Of a stretch of DNA of 47,842 bases, positions 18,254-28,115 are shown piece by piece. The stretch comes from an uncultured Clostridia bacterium (lineage in GTDB: Bacteria; Bacillota; Clostridia; Oscillospirales; Acutalibacteraceae). The position numbers were made by a program, and so were the translations under genes. Under the pieces are notes generated by a model. The model ran no database searches, was not told the origin of the DNA, and saw only the letters and a list, made by a program, of their open reading frames with translations. Each line of letters opens with the position of its first letter. Within the stretch, counting starts at the first letter, position 1. The stretch is from contig CANQMH010000005.1 of assembly GCA_947624865.1 (NCBI GenBank), forward strand, positions 1-47,842, in the 5' to 3' direction.

Positions 18254-19403
18254 GAAAATTTGTTTTGTAGTAACAGTTGCGCTTGCCGCAAAAAATTTTT
18301 TGCAGTGGTCATTTGATGATATGCATAACGCAGGATATGACATCTCTCTTATTTGTGACATGGATAAAGAGTATATGAACTCATTGCCAAAATTTGTTCA
18401 TAAATATCCTATATCAATGGAACGTGGTATTGACATAAGAGGAATGCACAGAGCAATTAAGCGGATGACAGAAATTTTCAGGCGCGAAAAATTTGATATT
18501 GTTCAGTATTCTACTCCTAATGCTTCGTTATACGCATCAATAGCTGCAAAAAGAGCAAATATTTCTGTTCGTCTTTATTGTCAATGGGGTCTTGTTTATC
18601 TTGGATTTGAAGGCATAAAAAAAACATTATTTAAGGCAATTGAAAAATATATTTGTAAAAATTCTACCGATATTCAGCCCGACAGTAAGGGAAATCTTGA
18701 TTTTTGTCGTGTTAAAAAGTTTTACAGCAAAGAAAAAAGTCGTATTGTTTGGAATGGATGTGCAAACGGACTCAATATTGAAAAATTTGACATATCTAGA
18801 AAAAATCAATATTATAGTGAAATTCGAAAGAAACTAAATTTTTCTAATACCGATATAGTTTTAGGTTTTTTAGGGAGAATAGGTAGAGATAAGGGATTTA
18901 ATGAGCTTGTTTTAGCTTTTCAGCAGTTGAGAGAGAAATATTCAAATGTAAAACTTCTTTATGTCGGTTACAATGAAAAACCCGATACAGTTGATCAAAA
19001 CCTTTTAAAATATTTTGAAGAATGCAATGATATCGTTTCTACAAATGGATGGGTAGAAGACCCCCAAAGATATCTTGCTGCAATGGATATTTTTATGTTT
19101 CCAAGCTATCGTGAGGGTTTTGGAAATGTTGTGATAGAGGCTCAAGCAATGGGGGTACCGGTCGTGGTGTCCGATATTCCGGGCCCACAGAATGGAATGG
19201 TTGATGGGAAAACGGGATTTAAAGTTCCGGCAAGAACAGTTGATCCGCTTGTAGAAAAAGCTTCGCTTCTAATAGAAAACAAAGAATTGCGGAATAAATT
19301 CGGAAAAGCAGGAACAGAATTTGTAGTTAAAAACTTTGACAGCAGAGTGCTAATTAAAAAAATTATAGAAAACAGAGATTGGCTTATTAGTCGAAATCAA
19401 TAG
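18243..19403 (+). CDS. GT4-type glycosyltransferase
   Basis: VLGFLGRIGRDKGFNELVLAF, FPSYREGFGNVVIEAQAMGVPVVVSDIPGP. Confidence 0.9.
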   Translation: MVSKKICFVVTVALAAKNFLQWSFDDMHNAGYDISLICDMDKEYMNSLPKFVHKYPISMERGIDIRGMHRAIKRMTEIFRREKFDIVQYSTPNASLYASIAAKRANISVRLYCQWGLVYLGFEGIKKTLFKAIEKYICKNSTDIQPDSKGNLDFCRVKKFYSKEKSRIVWNGCANGLNIEKFDISRKNQYYSEIRKKLNFSNTDIVLGFLGRIGRDKGFNELVLAFQQLREKYSNVKLLYVGYNEKPDTVDQNLLKYFEECNDIVSTNGWVEDPQRYLAAMDIFMFPSYREGFGNVVIEAQAMGVPVVVSDIPGPQNGMVDGKTGFKVPARTVDPLVEKASLLIENKELRNKFGKAGTEFVVKNFDSRVLIKKIIENRDWLISRNQ

Positions 19404-19412
19404 GAGGAAAAA

Positions 19413-20219
19413 ATGAATAAAACTCCGCTTGTTTCAGTTTTAATGGCTGTTTACAATTGTGTCAATACCTTAAAAGGTGCAATTGATTGTATAATAAAGC
19501 AAACATACACAAACTGGGAAATAATAATATTTGATGATTGTTCATCTGATAATACATATAAATTGGCTATTGAATTTGCAAAAAAGGACAGTAGAATAAA
19601 GGTATTTAAGAATGAAACAAATTTATCTCTTGCACCAACACTTAATAATTGTCTTAAACATGCAAGAGGCGAATATATAGCAAGAATGGACGGCGATGAT
19701 GTGTGTAATCTTACGCGATTTGAAAAAGAAGTTAAGTTGTTAAATAATCATCCTGAGTTTGCTGTTGTAAGTTGCCTTATGGAAATGTATGACGCTAATG
19801 GAGTATATGGGAAAGTAGGATTTCCGGAATATCCCCAAAAAAATGATTTTCCAAACAATAGCCCAATATGTCATGCAGGATGCATGATGAGAAGAGAAGT
19901 TCTTGAAAAATTGGGCGGATATAATACTTCTTCGAAAGTTGAGCGAATTGAGGATTATGATCTGTGGATTAGACTTTATGATGCGGGATACAAAGCTTAT
20001 AATATTCAGGAGTATCTTTACAGTATGTGTAATGACCGCAGTGCAATAAAAAGGAAGAAGTTTAAGTTTAGAATAAAAGAATATCATTTAAAAAAAGATA
20101 TGTGCAAAAAGTTTAATCTGCCATTTAAGTATAAAATAAAATCATATAAACCAATTATTTTAGGATTGACGCCATCTTTTGTATATACATTTTTGCAAAA
20201 AAGAAAATATAAGGTGTGA
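19413..20219 (+). CDS. GT2 glycosyltransferase
   Basis: LVSVLMAVYNCVNTL, WEIIIFDDCSSDNT, GEYIARMDGDDV. Confidence 0.92.
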   Translation: MNKTPLVSVLMAVYNCVNTLKGAIDCIIKQTYTNWEIIIFDDCSSDNTYKLAIEFAKKDSRIKVFKNETNLSLAPTLNNCLKHARGEYIARMDGDDVCNLTRFEKEVKLLNNHPEFAVVSCLMEMYDANGVYGKVGFPEYPQKNDFPNNSPICHAGCMMRREVLEKLGGYNTSSKVERIEDYDLWIRLYDAGYKAYNIQEYLYSMCNDRSAIKRKKFKFRIKEYHLKKDMCKKFNLPFKYKIKSYKPIILGLTPSFVYTFLQKRKYKV

Positions 20220-20222
20220 CTT

Positions 20223-21335
20223 ATGAAAAAGATTTTGTTTTTTATTCCTAATCTGTCTCATGGCGGGGCTGAGAAAGTTCTTGTAAACCTTGTAAATAAT
20301 ATGGATAAGAAAAAGTTTGACATTACGGTTCAGACATTGTTTGCGGGTGGAGTTAATGAGCAATTTTTAAAAAGTAACATTATAAAAAAAACATGCTATA
20401 AAAAATCGTTTAAGGGAAATAGCCATATATTTAAACTTTTTTCTCCAAAAACTTTGTATAAACATTTTATAAATGAGCAGTACGATATAATTGTGTCATA
20501 TCTTGAAGGATCTACTGCAAGAATTGTAAGCGGACGTACGGATCAAGATGCAAAGTTAGTGAGTTGGATTCATTGCAAAATGGATACACCCCAGAGTTCT
20601 TCAATAGGATTTAGAAATTTTAATGAAGCTAAATTTTGTTACAACTGCTTTGATAATATAGTATGTGTTTCAGAATGGGTAAAAGATTATTTTGTAAAAA
20701 CGTTTTCATTTGATAGACCAATAGAGGTTTTGTATAATACTATAGAAACAGTAGAAATTATAAGAAAATCTTGTGATGATATTGATGATGTGATTTTTGA
20801 AAAAAATGTTTTTAACCTTTGTTCAGTCGGAAAAATAACAAAAGTCAAGGGATTTGAAAGATTAGCCGCTGTACATAAAAGGTTATTAGCGAATGGAATA
20901 AAAAATAAAATTTATATACTTGGAGTAGGAGAAGAACAAACTGCAATAGAAAAATATCTGGTAGAAAATAATTTGTTAAACAGCTTTATCTTTTTAGGAT
21001 ATAAAACAAATCCATATAAATATGTGAAAAAGTGTGATTTATATGTGTGTTCTTCTTATAGCGAAGGATTTAGCACATCTGTTACGGAAGCTTTGATTGT
21101 GGGAACTGCTGTTGTTACCACTCTGTGTTCAGGCATGCAGGAAATGCTTGGAGAAAATAACGAATATGGCATTGTTACCGAAAATAATGAAGATGCCCTT
21201 TATGAGGGCATAGAAAAAATGCTTACTACTCCAGGTATGCTTAAAGATTACACCAATCGTGCTAAAGAGAGAGGAAAAGATTTTAGTACAGAAAAAACTG
21301 TACAAGCGGTTGAAAAAATGTTATTGGAGTTGTAA
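20223..21335 (+). CDS. GT4-type glycosyltransferase
   Basis: ILFFIPNLSHGGAEKVLVNLV, VGKITKVKGFERLAAVHKRL, CSSYSEGFSTSVTEALIVGTAVVTT. Confidence 0.92.
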   Translation: MKKILFFIPNLSHGGAEKVLVNLVNNMDKKKFDITVQTLFAGGVNEQFLKSNIIKKTCYKKSFKGNSHIFKLFSPKTLYKHFINEQYDIIVSYLEGSTARIVSGRTDQDAKLVSWIHCKMDTPQSSSIGFRNFNEAKFCYNCFDNIVCVSEWVKDYFVKTFSFDRPIEVLYNTIETVEIIRKSCDDIDDVIFEKNVFNLCSVGKITKVKGFERLAAVHKRLLANGIKNKIYILGVGEEQTAIEKYLVENNLLNSFIFLGYKTNPYKYVKKCDLYVCSSYSEGFSTSVTEALIVGTAVVTTLCSGMQEMLGENNEYGIVTENNEDALYEGIEKMLTTPGMLKDYTNRAKERGKDFSTEKTVQAVEKMLLEL

Positions 21336-21341
21336 TTTGCA

Positions 21342-22535
21342 ATGAAACATGGATTTTATTTTAGATTTTATAAAAGATTTCATAATGAATTATTTTGTGG
21401 TTTTTTAGCAAATTTAGCTTATTTGTTGTTTTGTATGAAGTTTTTATTTCGTAAACTTACAAGAAAAAAGATTTGCGTTAAAATGACTGTTGAACAGGCG
21501 CATAATATTATTGACAGAGTGTATACTCCTCCTTTAACAAATCCTGAATATATAAATCCTGCAATAGACTCCGATTTAGATTTATCTGTTGTTATCCCTG
21601 TTTATAACTATGCAGATATATTGGAAGAAAATGTAAAATCAATACTTAATCAAAATACAAAATATAAATATCAGGTAATTTTTGTAGATGACGGTTCGAC
21701 TGACGGAGCAAGGGATATTTTGAAGAAGTATGAAGAAAATCCAAAAGTTAAATTAATTTTTCAGAAAAACAGCGGTATAGGTGCTGCCAGAAATACGGGC
21801 ATTAACAATGCATCAGGAAAATATTTAATGTTTATTGACTGCGACGATACGGTACATAATGATATTATTGAAGTACTTATGGACGAAGCATACCGCAATG
21901 ATTATGATATGGTTATGGCCGCACACAACTTAGTTAAGGAAAAAGACGGAAAAATATATAATGTTATTCCAAATATATACCCAAACAGAAATTTAGTTGG
22001 ATATAAAAACGGCGATGACATAATGAATTTGGCAGGACTTCCTTGGGGGAAAGTATATAAACGAGAGCTTTGGAATGATGTTCGTTTCTTCCCAGGATAT
22101 TGGTACGAGGACACAATTATTCAGTTTTTAATTTTTACAAACTGCAAAAAATATTCATATTTGCAAAAAATTGAATATGAATACAGGTGGTACGAAAAAA
22201 ACTTTTCTCATACTCAGGGTGGTAAAAATAATATAAAGGCAATTGACAGCTATGGAATATTACTCAAAATAATTGAAAAGTATATAGAAAATGGACAAAA
22301 GTGCGATGAAGTGTTTTATACTCTTTTACTACGTCATTTAAGCACATATTATTATTCTTTATTTACGAATTATGAAAAGGATTTGGTGGAAGCACTTTTT
22401 ACTGTAGCTGTTGAAATGATTGAAAAGTATAAGCCTGAGAAGAAAGTGAAGTTACCCTATATTCTGCGTCAGGTAGAGAAGTCATTTTACAATAAAGATA
22501 TAGAACTATGGAAATTAGCTAGCTGCTATCAGTAA
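21342..22535 (+). CDS. GT2 glycosyltransferase with N-terminal extension
   Basis: LSVVIPVYNYADILEENVKSIL, VIFVDDGSTDGARDIL, GIGAARNTGI, DCDDT. Confidence 0.9.
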   Translation: MKHGFYFRFYKRFHNELFCGFLANLAYLLFCMKFLFRKLTRKKICVKMTVEQAHNIIDRVYTPPLTNPEYINPAIDSDLDLSVVIPVYNYADILEENVKSILNQNTKYKYQVIFVDDGSTDGARDILKKYEENPKVKLIFQKNSGIGAARNTGINNASGKYLMFIDCDDTVHNDIIEVLMDEAYRNDYDMVMAAHNLVKEKDGKIYNVIPNIYPNRNLVGYKNGDDIMNLAGLPWGKVYKRELWNDVRFFPGYWYEDTIIQFLIFTNCKKYSYLQKIEYEYRWYEKNFSHTQGGKNNIKAIDSYGILLKIIEKYIENGQKCDEVFYTLLLRHLSTYYYSLFTNYEKDLVEALFTVAVEMIEKYKPEKKVKLPYILRQVEKSFYNKDIELWKLASCYQ

Positions 22536-22560
22536 AAATATATAGGTTGAGGTGCTAATT

Positions 22561-23445
22561 ATGGGGCTAAAGATTGAGACATGGGCTTTGGCGTTTAGAA
22601 ACAGAAAGAACGGACTTATTTTAAATGATAATAGTGAATTTACATTAATAAAGAGTAAGAAAAAGGGATGGTTTGCCGACCCGTTTTTGTTTGATAATAA
22701 TGGTGATACATATTTATTTGCAGAGTTCTTTTCATATAAATTAAGCAGAGGGGTTATTGCTTACTCAAAGTATGACAAAAAAAAAGCTGTTTTTGAAGAG
22801 TTTAAAGAAATAATAACAGAGGATTATCATTTATCATATCCGTTTGTTTTTGATTATAATGGAAATATATATATGATGCCTGAGTCTAATGAATCTGATT
22901 CGTTATATCTTTATAAAGCCGTGGATTTTCCTGATAAGTGGGAAAAACTTCCACCCATTATAGAAAAAATGAAACTAGTAGATACAACTCCTGTATTTAT
23001 TGGAGACAAAATGTATGCTCTTTCACTTAGGATAGACAACAATAAAACTGAAAATAAAAACGAGCTTCTTTTACTTGATTTTAGCAGCAATGATTTTAAG
23101 GTTAATAGTATTAAAAATCTAAAAACAGATATGAGTGCAGCAAGACCAGGTGGAAGATTTTTTAAGTTTAATAACCGACTTTATAGGGTTTCTCAGGACT
23201 GCATTGATGAGTACGGCAAGGCAATTAATATATTAGAAATTGACAGTAATTACTTTTGTAATTTTAAAGAGTTGCTGGTAAAAAAAATAACGCCTAAGCA
23301 AATTAAATTAGTTAATGCTAAACAATCTGAAGGTATTCATACATATAATTTTAGCGATAAATTCGAAGTAATTGATTTAAAATATTATAAATACTCTTTT
23401 ATAAGGATAATTTATAAATTAATATTGTTAATTAAACGTAAATAA
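22561..23445 (+). CDS. GINT1_N-like protein (glucosamine inositolphosphorylceramide transferase N-terminal type fold), putative glycan enzyme
   Basis: KKKGWFADPFLFDNNGDTYLFAEFFSYKLSRGVIAYSKY, HLSYPFVFDYNGNIYMMPESNES; start set at an internal ATG near 22561. Confidence 0.6.
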   Translation: MGLKIETWALAFRNRKNGLILNDNSEFTLIKSKKKGWFADPFLFDNNGDTYLFAEFFSYKLSRGVIAYSKYDKKKAVFEEFKEIITEDYHLSYPFVFDYNGNIYMMPESNESDSLYLYKAVDFPDKWEKLPPIIEKMKLVDTTPVFIGDKMYALSLRIDNNKTENKNELLLLDFSSNDFKVNSIKNLKTDMSAARPGGRFFKFNNRLYRVSQDCIDEYGKAINILEIDSNYFCNFKELLVKKITPKQIKLVNAKQSEGIHTYNFSDKFEVIDLKYYKYSFIRIIYKLILLIKRK

Positions 23446-23460
23446 TTTGGAGAACAGGCT

Positions 23461-24194
23461 ATGAAATGTATTTCCTTAATTACGGTGTATAATAAGAAAA
23501 CTATTCTGGATGAAATGATAGATAGCGCAAAAAAGCAGAAGAATGTTGAAATTGATTATGTTATGATTGATAATTCATCAGCCGAATTTTCTTCTGCGGC
23601 AAAAGCTCTTAATTATGGGGTGGGAAAAGCAATAGGAGAGGTTCTTGTCTTTCTTCATCAGGACATAGAGTTCCTTGCTGCTGATGTTCTGGAATATATA
23701 TATGACTATGCTGTTGAAAATCCTAATATTGTGTTTGGTGCAGCGGGTGTAGAAGATAAAAACTTTAAAAAAGATACAAAAATTTTATCATCAATGCTTG
23801 AGGGATCTAAGGGTAAAGAACATAAATATAGCACAATAAAAGTACCAACTAAAGCGTTTACACTTGATGAGTGCTTGATTGCTTGTCACAGAAATTGCTT
23901 TAATACAATTAAATTTGACGAAAAAGTATGTGACGGATGGCACTTATACGGAGCAGACTTGTGTCTTTGTGCGAACATTTGTTCGGGGGGGGGGTAAAAG
24001 CAGTTCCTCTTAATATTTGGCATAAATCACATGGAAATGCTGATGGTACGTATTTTAAAACACAAAATTTACTTGCAAAAAAATATAAGAAATACTACAA
24101 TGTAATAAATACAACAAATGGTTACGTATATACCAATTTTTTAAAACGACTTGCTCAAAACCTTTACAGAAAAATAAAATACAGAAAAGTGTAA
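23461..24194 (+). pseudogene. GT2-like glycosyltransferase, frameshifted at a 10-G tract (phase-OFF allele or sequencing indel)
   Basis: Frame 1 (23461-23997, ISLITVYNKKTILDEMIDSAKKQ...FDEKVCDGWHLYGADLCLCANICSGGG*) and the continuation in ORF 23937-24194 (...GGGVKAVPLNIWHKSHGNADGTYFK...) join with one extra G or two fewer. Confidence 0.85.
23985..23994 (+). repeat. Homopolymeric G10 tract
   Basis: tgttcGGGGGGGGGGtaaaagc read directly. Confidence 0.97.
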
Positions 24195-24200
24195 TGTTTT

Positions 24201-25190
24201 ATGAATAAAAAAATATCAGTAATAGTACCAGCGTATAATGCTCAGGAAACTATTGAACGCTGTGTTCTTAGCATAAAGAATCAAAGTTATTCTAACATTG
24301 AGATAATTGTAGTCAATGATGGCTCTTCTGATGAAACAGAAAAAATAGTTCAAAGAATTGCCGATAGAGATTCAAAAGTAAGGTTAATAACCATACCAAA
24401 CGGTGGAGTATCTCATGCAAGAAATGTCGGTATAGATAACGCAACAGGTGATTTTATAACTTTTGTTGATTCTGATGATTATATAGATTATGAAATGTAT
24501 GCTTATCTTATGGACTTGGTCCCAAAATATGATGCAGATATTGCGCAGTGTAGCTATAAAAATATTAATCCGGACGGAAGTATTGTTCTTGTAGGAAACA
24601 ATGAGAAAATAATTGAGCAAAGTCGAGATGAGGCTGTTAAATGTTTGATTAGCGGGAGGTTGTTCAGTGGAGGTCTATGGAATAAAGTTTACAGGGCAAC
24701 ACTTTTTGAAAATATAAGACTTGACGAACATATAAAATATAATGAAGACGTATTAGCTAATTTTTATTTATTTGAAAAGGCAAATAAATCAGTATATTCG
24801 GATATTGCTTTCTATAATTATGTAGCAAATCATGACAGTTCAACTCACTCTGCGGATCCTGTAAGAGCCAACAGGGAATTTTTATATGTAGCAGAAAAGA
24901 TTTTAAATAAAAGCATTGGAAAGCCATATGAAGAAGTTGCAAGACGACGAATGCTTAATAGTTTACTGGGACTTTATGCAGCCTATCTTTTCGCTGATAA
25001 AAATAGAAACAGTAAAAAACAAAAACAAGAAATAAAATCAAGAATTGTAGAGAATTATAAAAAAGGCTTGTATAAAAGTAAAAAAGACAGAGTAAGAGTC
25101 TTTATGTTTCGATTTTTTCCGCATATATATGTTGGTGCTTACCGTTTATACGATAAAATTAGGGTGAAAAAATTAGACCCTGAACAATAA
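24201..25190 (+). CDS. GT2 glycosyltransferase
   Basis: ISVIVPAYNAQETIERCVLSI, IEIIVVNDGSSDET, GGVSHARNVGIDNATGDFITFVDSDDYI. Confidence 0.94.
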   Translation: MNKKISVIVPAYNAQETIERCVLSIKNQSYSNIEIIVVNDGSSDETEKIVQRIADRDSKVRLITIPNGGVSHARNVGIDNATGDFITFVDSDDYIDYEMYAYLMDLVPKYDADIAQCSYKNINPDGSIVLVGNNEKIIEQSRDEAVKCLISGRLFSGGLWNKVYRATLFENIRLDEHIKYNEDVLANFYLFEKANKSVYSDIAFYNYVANHDSSTHSADPVRANREFLYVAEKILNKSIGKPYEEVARRRMLNSLLGLYAAYLFADKNRNSKKQKQEIKSRIVENYKKGLYKSKKDRVRVFMFRFFPHIYVGAYRLYDKIRVKKLDPEQ

Positions 25191-25199
25191 GAGGATATT

Positions 25200-26180
25200 A
25201 TGAAAGAAAAAGTCAGTGTGATAGTTCCGATTTATAATGTTGAAAAATACCTTATCAAATGTATTGACAGTATAGTAAATCAAACGTACAAAAATTTAGA
25301 AATAATATTGGTTGATGACGGGTCTCCAGATAGCTGCCCTCAGATATGCGATGAGTATGCAATAAAAGACAGCAGAATAAAGGTTATACATAAAGAAAAT
25401 GGCGGGCTTTCCGATGCAAGAAATGCCGGTATGAGTGTTGCGACCGGCGAATATATTTCATTTATTGACAGTGATGATTATATTTCTTTAGATTTCATAG
25501 AGACACTTTATAATACTATGAAGTATGAAAGCAGTGACATTGTCGAGTGTGATGTAATAAAGATTTTTGAAAATAAAGATCCTAAAGTGAATGAATATGA
25601 GAACAATTTTAAAGTTGAAACATTTGATACGCAAGATAGCTTATCAATGCTGATAGCAGAAAACCAATTTCGCCAGCATGTTTGGAATAAATTATATAAG
25701 TCTGGAATAGCTTTACATATCCCTTTTAAAAAAGGAAAGCTTAATGAGGACGAATTTTGGACTTATCAGGTATTTGGACAAGCAAAAAGGGTTACAAAAA
25801 TTAAAAAATTAATGTACTACTATTTGCAGCGTGAGAGCAGCATAATGGGGAATAAATTTAATATACGACGGCTCGATGCATTAGAAGCAAAAGAAGAACG
25901 TCAAAAATATATTGAAACTAAATTTCCTAGCTTATCTGTTCAATCGAAGATAGATTTGTTTGGCTCATGTATTTTTGCGTGTCAATCAGTAATGAAATTT
26001 TTACATGGTAAGGAAAAAAGAAGAGCAAAAAAAATAATTAAAGTATATGTGAACAATTGCAAACTAACTAAAAGCGATATAGATACAGTAAAAGGGAAAA
26101 ATCATTTTTGGTTTTCTTTTGCAAATAAATGTTTTATGTTTTGCTGTAAAATGAGAAGTGTGACAGGAGTAGGATTTTAA
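25200..26180 (+). CDS. GT2 glycosyltransferase
   Basis: VSVIVPIYNVEKYLIKCIDSI, LVDDGSPDSCPQICDEY, GGLSDARNAGMSVATGEYISFIDSDDYI. Confidence 0.94.
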   Translation: MKEKVSVIVPIYNVEKYLIKCIDSIVNQTYKNLEIILVDDGSPDSCPQICDEYAIKDSRIKVIHKENGGLSDARNAGMSVATGEYISFIDSDDYISLDFIETLYNTMKYESSDIVECDVIKIFENKDPKVNEYENNFKVETFDTQDSLSMLIAENQFRQHVWNKLYKSGIALHIPFKKGKLNEDEFWTYQVFGQAKRVTKIKKLMYYYLQRESSIMGNKFNIRRLDALEAKEERQKYIETKFPSLSVQSKIDLFGSCIFACQSVMKFLHGKEKRRAKKIIKVYVNNCKLTKSDIDTVKGKNHFWFSFANKCFMFCCKMRSVTGVGF

Positions 26181-28112
26181 ATGCCTAAAATAAGTATTAT
26201 TGTGCCAATATATAATGCTGAAAAATTTTTACACAAATGTATTAATAGTATTTTATGTCAAACATTTTCAGATTTTGAGTTAATACTTGTTGATGACGGT
26301 TCACCTGATAATAGCGGCAAAATATGCGACGAATATGAAAGAAGAGATCATAGAGTTACAGTTATACATAAAAAAAACGGCGGAGTATCAAGTGCGAGAA
26401 ATGCGGGAATTGAAGTTGCTAAAGGTGAATACATTTGCTTTGTTGATAGTGATGATTATGTTGAAAGAGATTATATTGAATGTTTAGTTAATACGAAATC
26501 AAAGTATCCGAATATTAAAAATATATGGTGTTCTTTTTATGTTTTAAGTGATTCTGAGGATATTAAAGTCAATAGCTATGAAAGCGGAAACAGCGGTAAG
26601 GTTATAGTTGTATCAAAAAAACAGATTATGACAATACATGAAAAATGGCTTACTCCTATGCCGTGGAATAAATTATATGAAGCTGAAATAATTAAATGCA
26701 ACAATATAAAAATGGACGAAGAATTATCTTTGGGAGAGGATTTCATATTTAACATTGAATATATTGATTTTGCAAACAGTGATGATATACTCATAATAAA
26801 TAAACCTCTGGTTTATTATAAATCTGATAATGAAAATTCTTTAGATAATAAATATTATAAAAATTTATTACAAATATATCAAAAAATAAATAGTCAGTTA
26901 AAAAAATATTTATTAAAGTGGAATGCAGATGAAGAGGAAATAAAAAAATATTATAATACTGTTTATTTTTCATATGAAAGAATTTTAAAAAATACAATGA
27001 GCAGAAATAATTCTGATAGCTTTTATAAAAAAATTAAATATAATAATTCTATAATAAAGTCTGACGAATTTAATAACTGTATAAAAAATATGCAGTACAA
27101 TTTACCTGTTGTTTTAAAAACATCATATAAAATAAAAAATTATTATTTTATATATTTATATGAAAATTTAATAAGTAAGGTAATTCAATTTTTAAAAAAA
27201 GGAAAAGGTGTTATGTCAGATATATTAAAAAAAATAATTTATAAATTTCATATAGATAAAGCTTTTGGAGTTATTTCAAGTGCTTTTATAAAATGCTTTT
27301 CAAAGAAGTTGAATATTTATAATGTTGATAGTACAGTAGAGTATATTATTAATAACAAGTGTTCCGTTTCAAGGTTTGGTGACGGTGAGTTACATATAGC
27401 TACAGAGGGGTGTGGTATAGGTTTTCAAAAAGCAGACAAAGAGCTTCAAAAAAGGTTACGAGATGTAATTAAGACAAAATCAGATAAATTATTATTGTGT
27501 TTACCGTCTCCAATAAATGATTTTTCATATATGACACCAACAGCACAGGAAGTATGGAAAAAGGATTTGAAATATAACAGGTATTATTGGTATAGGATAA
27601 TAGACAAATCTATGGTTTATGGAGATACGCAATTTACAAGACCATATATAGATTATCAAAATCGAGAAAATTCAAAACAGAGATTTGAAAACATTAAAAA
27701 AATCTGGAAAGACAGAAGAATATTAATTGTTGAAGGAGAAAAAAGTAGATTAGGAATAAACAATGATTTATTCGAAAGAGCGTTGGAAATAAAGAGAATT
27801 CTTTGTCCACCTAAAGATGCGTTTTCAAAATATTACGATATATTAAACGAGGTTTTAAAGCATTCTAAAGACTATTTGGTTTTGATTGCATTAGGACCAA
27901 CTGCTACAGTTTTGGCAAAGGATCTTTCGGAATCAGGATATCAGGCGATAGATATCGGTCATATTGATATTGAATACGAGTGGTGTAGAATGAACGTTAA
28001 TGACAAGGTTGCTGTTTCAGGAAAATATACTAATGAAACTGGTAATCAGACAGTAATTAAAGATGAAAAAAATAAAGAATATTTGTCACAAATTTGCGGA
28101 AGGATAGAATAA
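26181..28112 (+). CDS. Two-domain glycosyltransferase: N-terminal GT2 plus C-terminal DUF1792 / GT-D-like domain
   Basis: N-term ISIIVPIYNAEKFLHKCINSI...FVDSDDYV; C-term CSVSRFGDGELHIATEGCGIGFQKADKELQKRLRDVI...ILIVEGEKSRLGINNDLFERALEIKRILCPPKDAF...LIALGPTATVLAKDLSESGYQAIDIGHIDIEYEW. Confidence 0.85.
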   Translation: MPKISIIVPIYNAEKFLHKCINSILCQTFSDFELILVDDGSPDNSGKICDEYERRDHRVTVIHKKNGGVSSARNAGIEVAKGEYICFVDSDDYVERDYIECLVNTKSKYPNIKNIWCSFYVLSDSEDIKVNSYESGNSGKVIVVSKKQIMTIHEKWLTPMPWNKLYEAEIIKCNNIKMDEELSLGEDFIFNIEYIDFANSDDILIINKPLVYYKSDNENSLDNKYYKNLLQIYQKINSQLKKYLLKWNADEEEIKKYYNTVYFSYERILKNTMSRNNSDSFYKKIKYNNSIIKSDEFNNCIKNMQYNLPVVLKTSYKIKNYYFIYLYENLISKVIQFLKKGKGVMSDILKKIIYKFHIDKAFGVISSAFIKCFSKKLNIYNVDSTVEYIINNKCSVSRFGDGELHIATEGCGIGFQKADKELQKRLRDVIKTKSDKLLLCLPSPINDFSYMTPTAQEVWKKDLKYNRYYWYRIIDKSMVYGDTQFTRPYIDYQNRENSKQRFENIKKIWKDRRILIVEGEKSRLGINNDLFERALEIKRILCPPKDAFSKYYDILNEVLKHSKDYLVLIALGPTATVLAKDLSESGYQAIDIGHIDIEYEWCRMNVNDKVAVSGKYTNETGNQTVIKDEKNKEYLSQICGRIE

Positions 28113-28115
28113 GCT

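Noticed and set aside
23937-24194. ORF 23937-24194 as an independent gene
   Set aside because: It is the out-of-frame 3' part of the GT2 gene, joined across the G10 tract.
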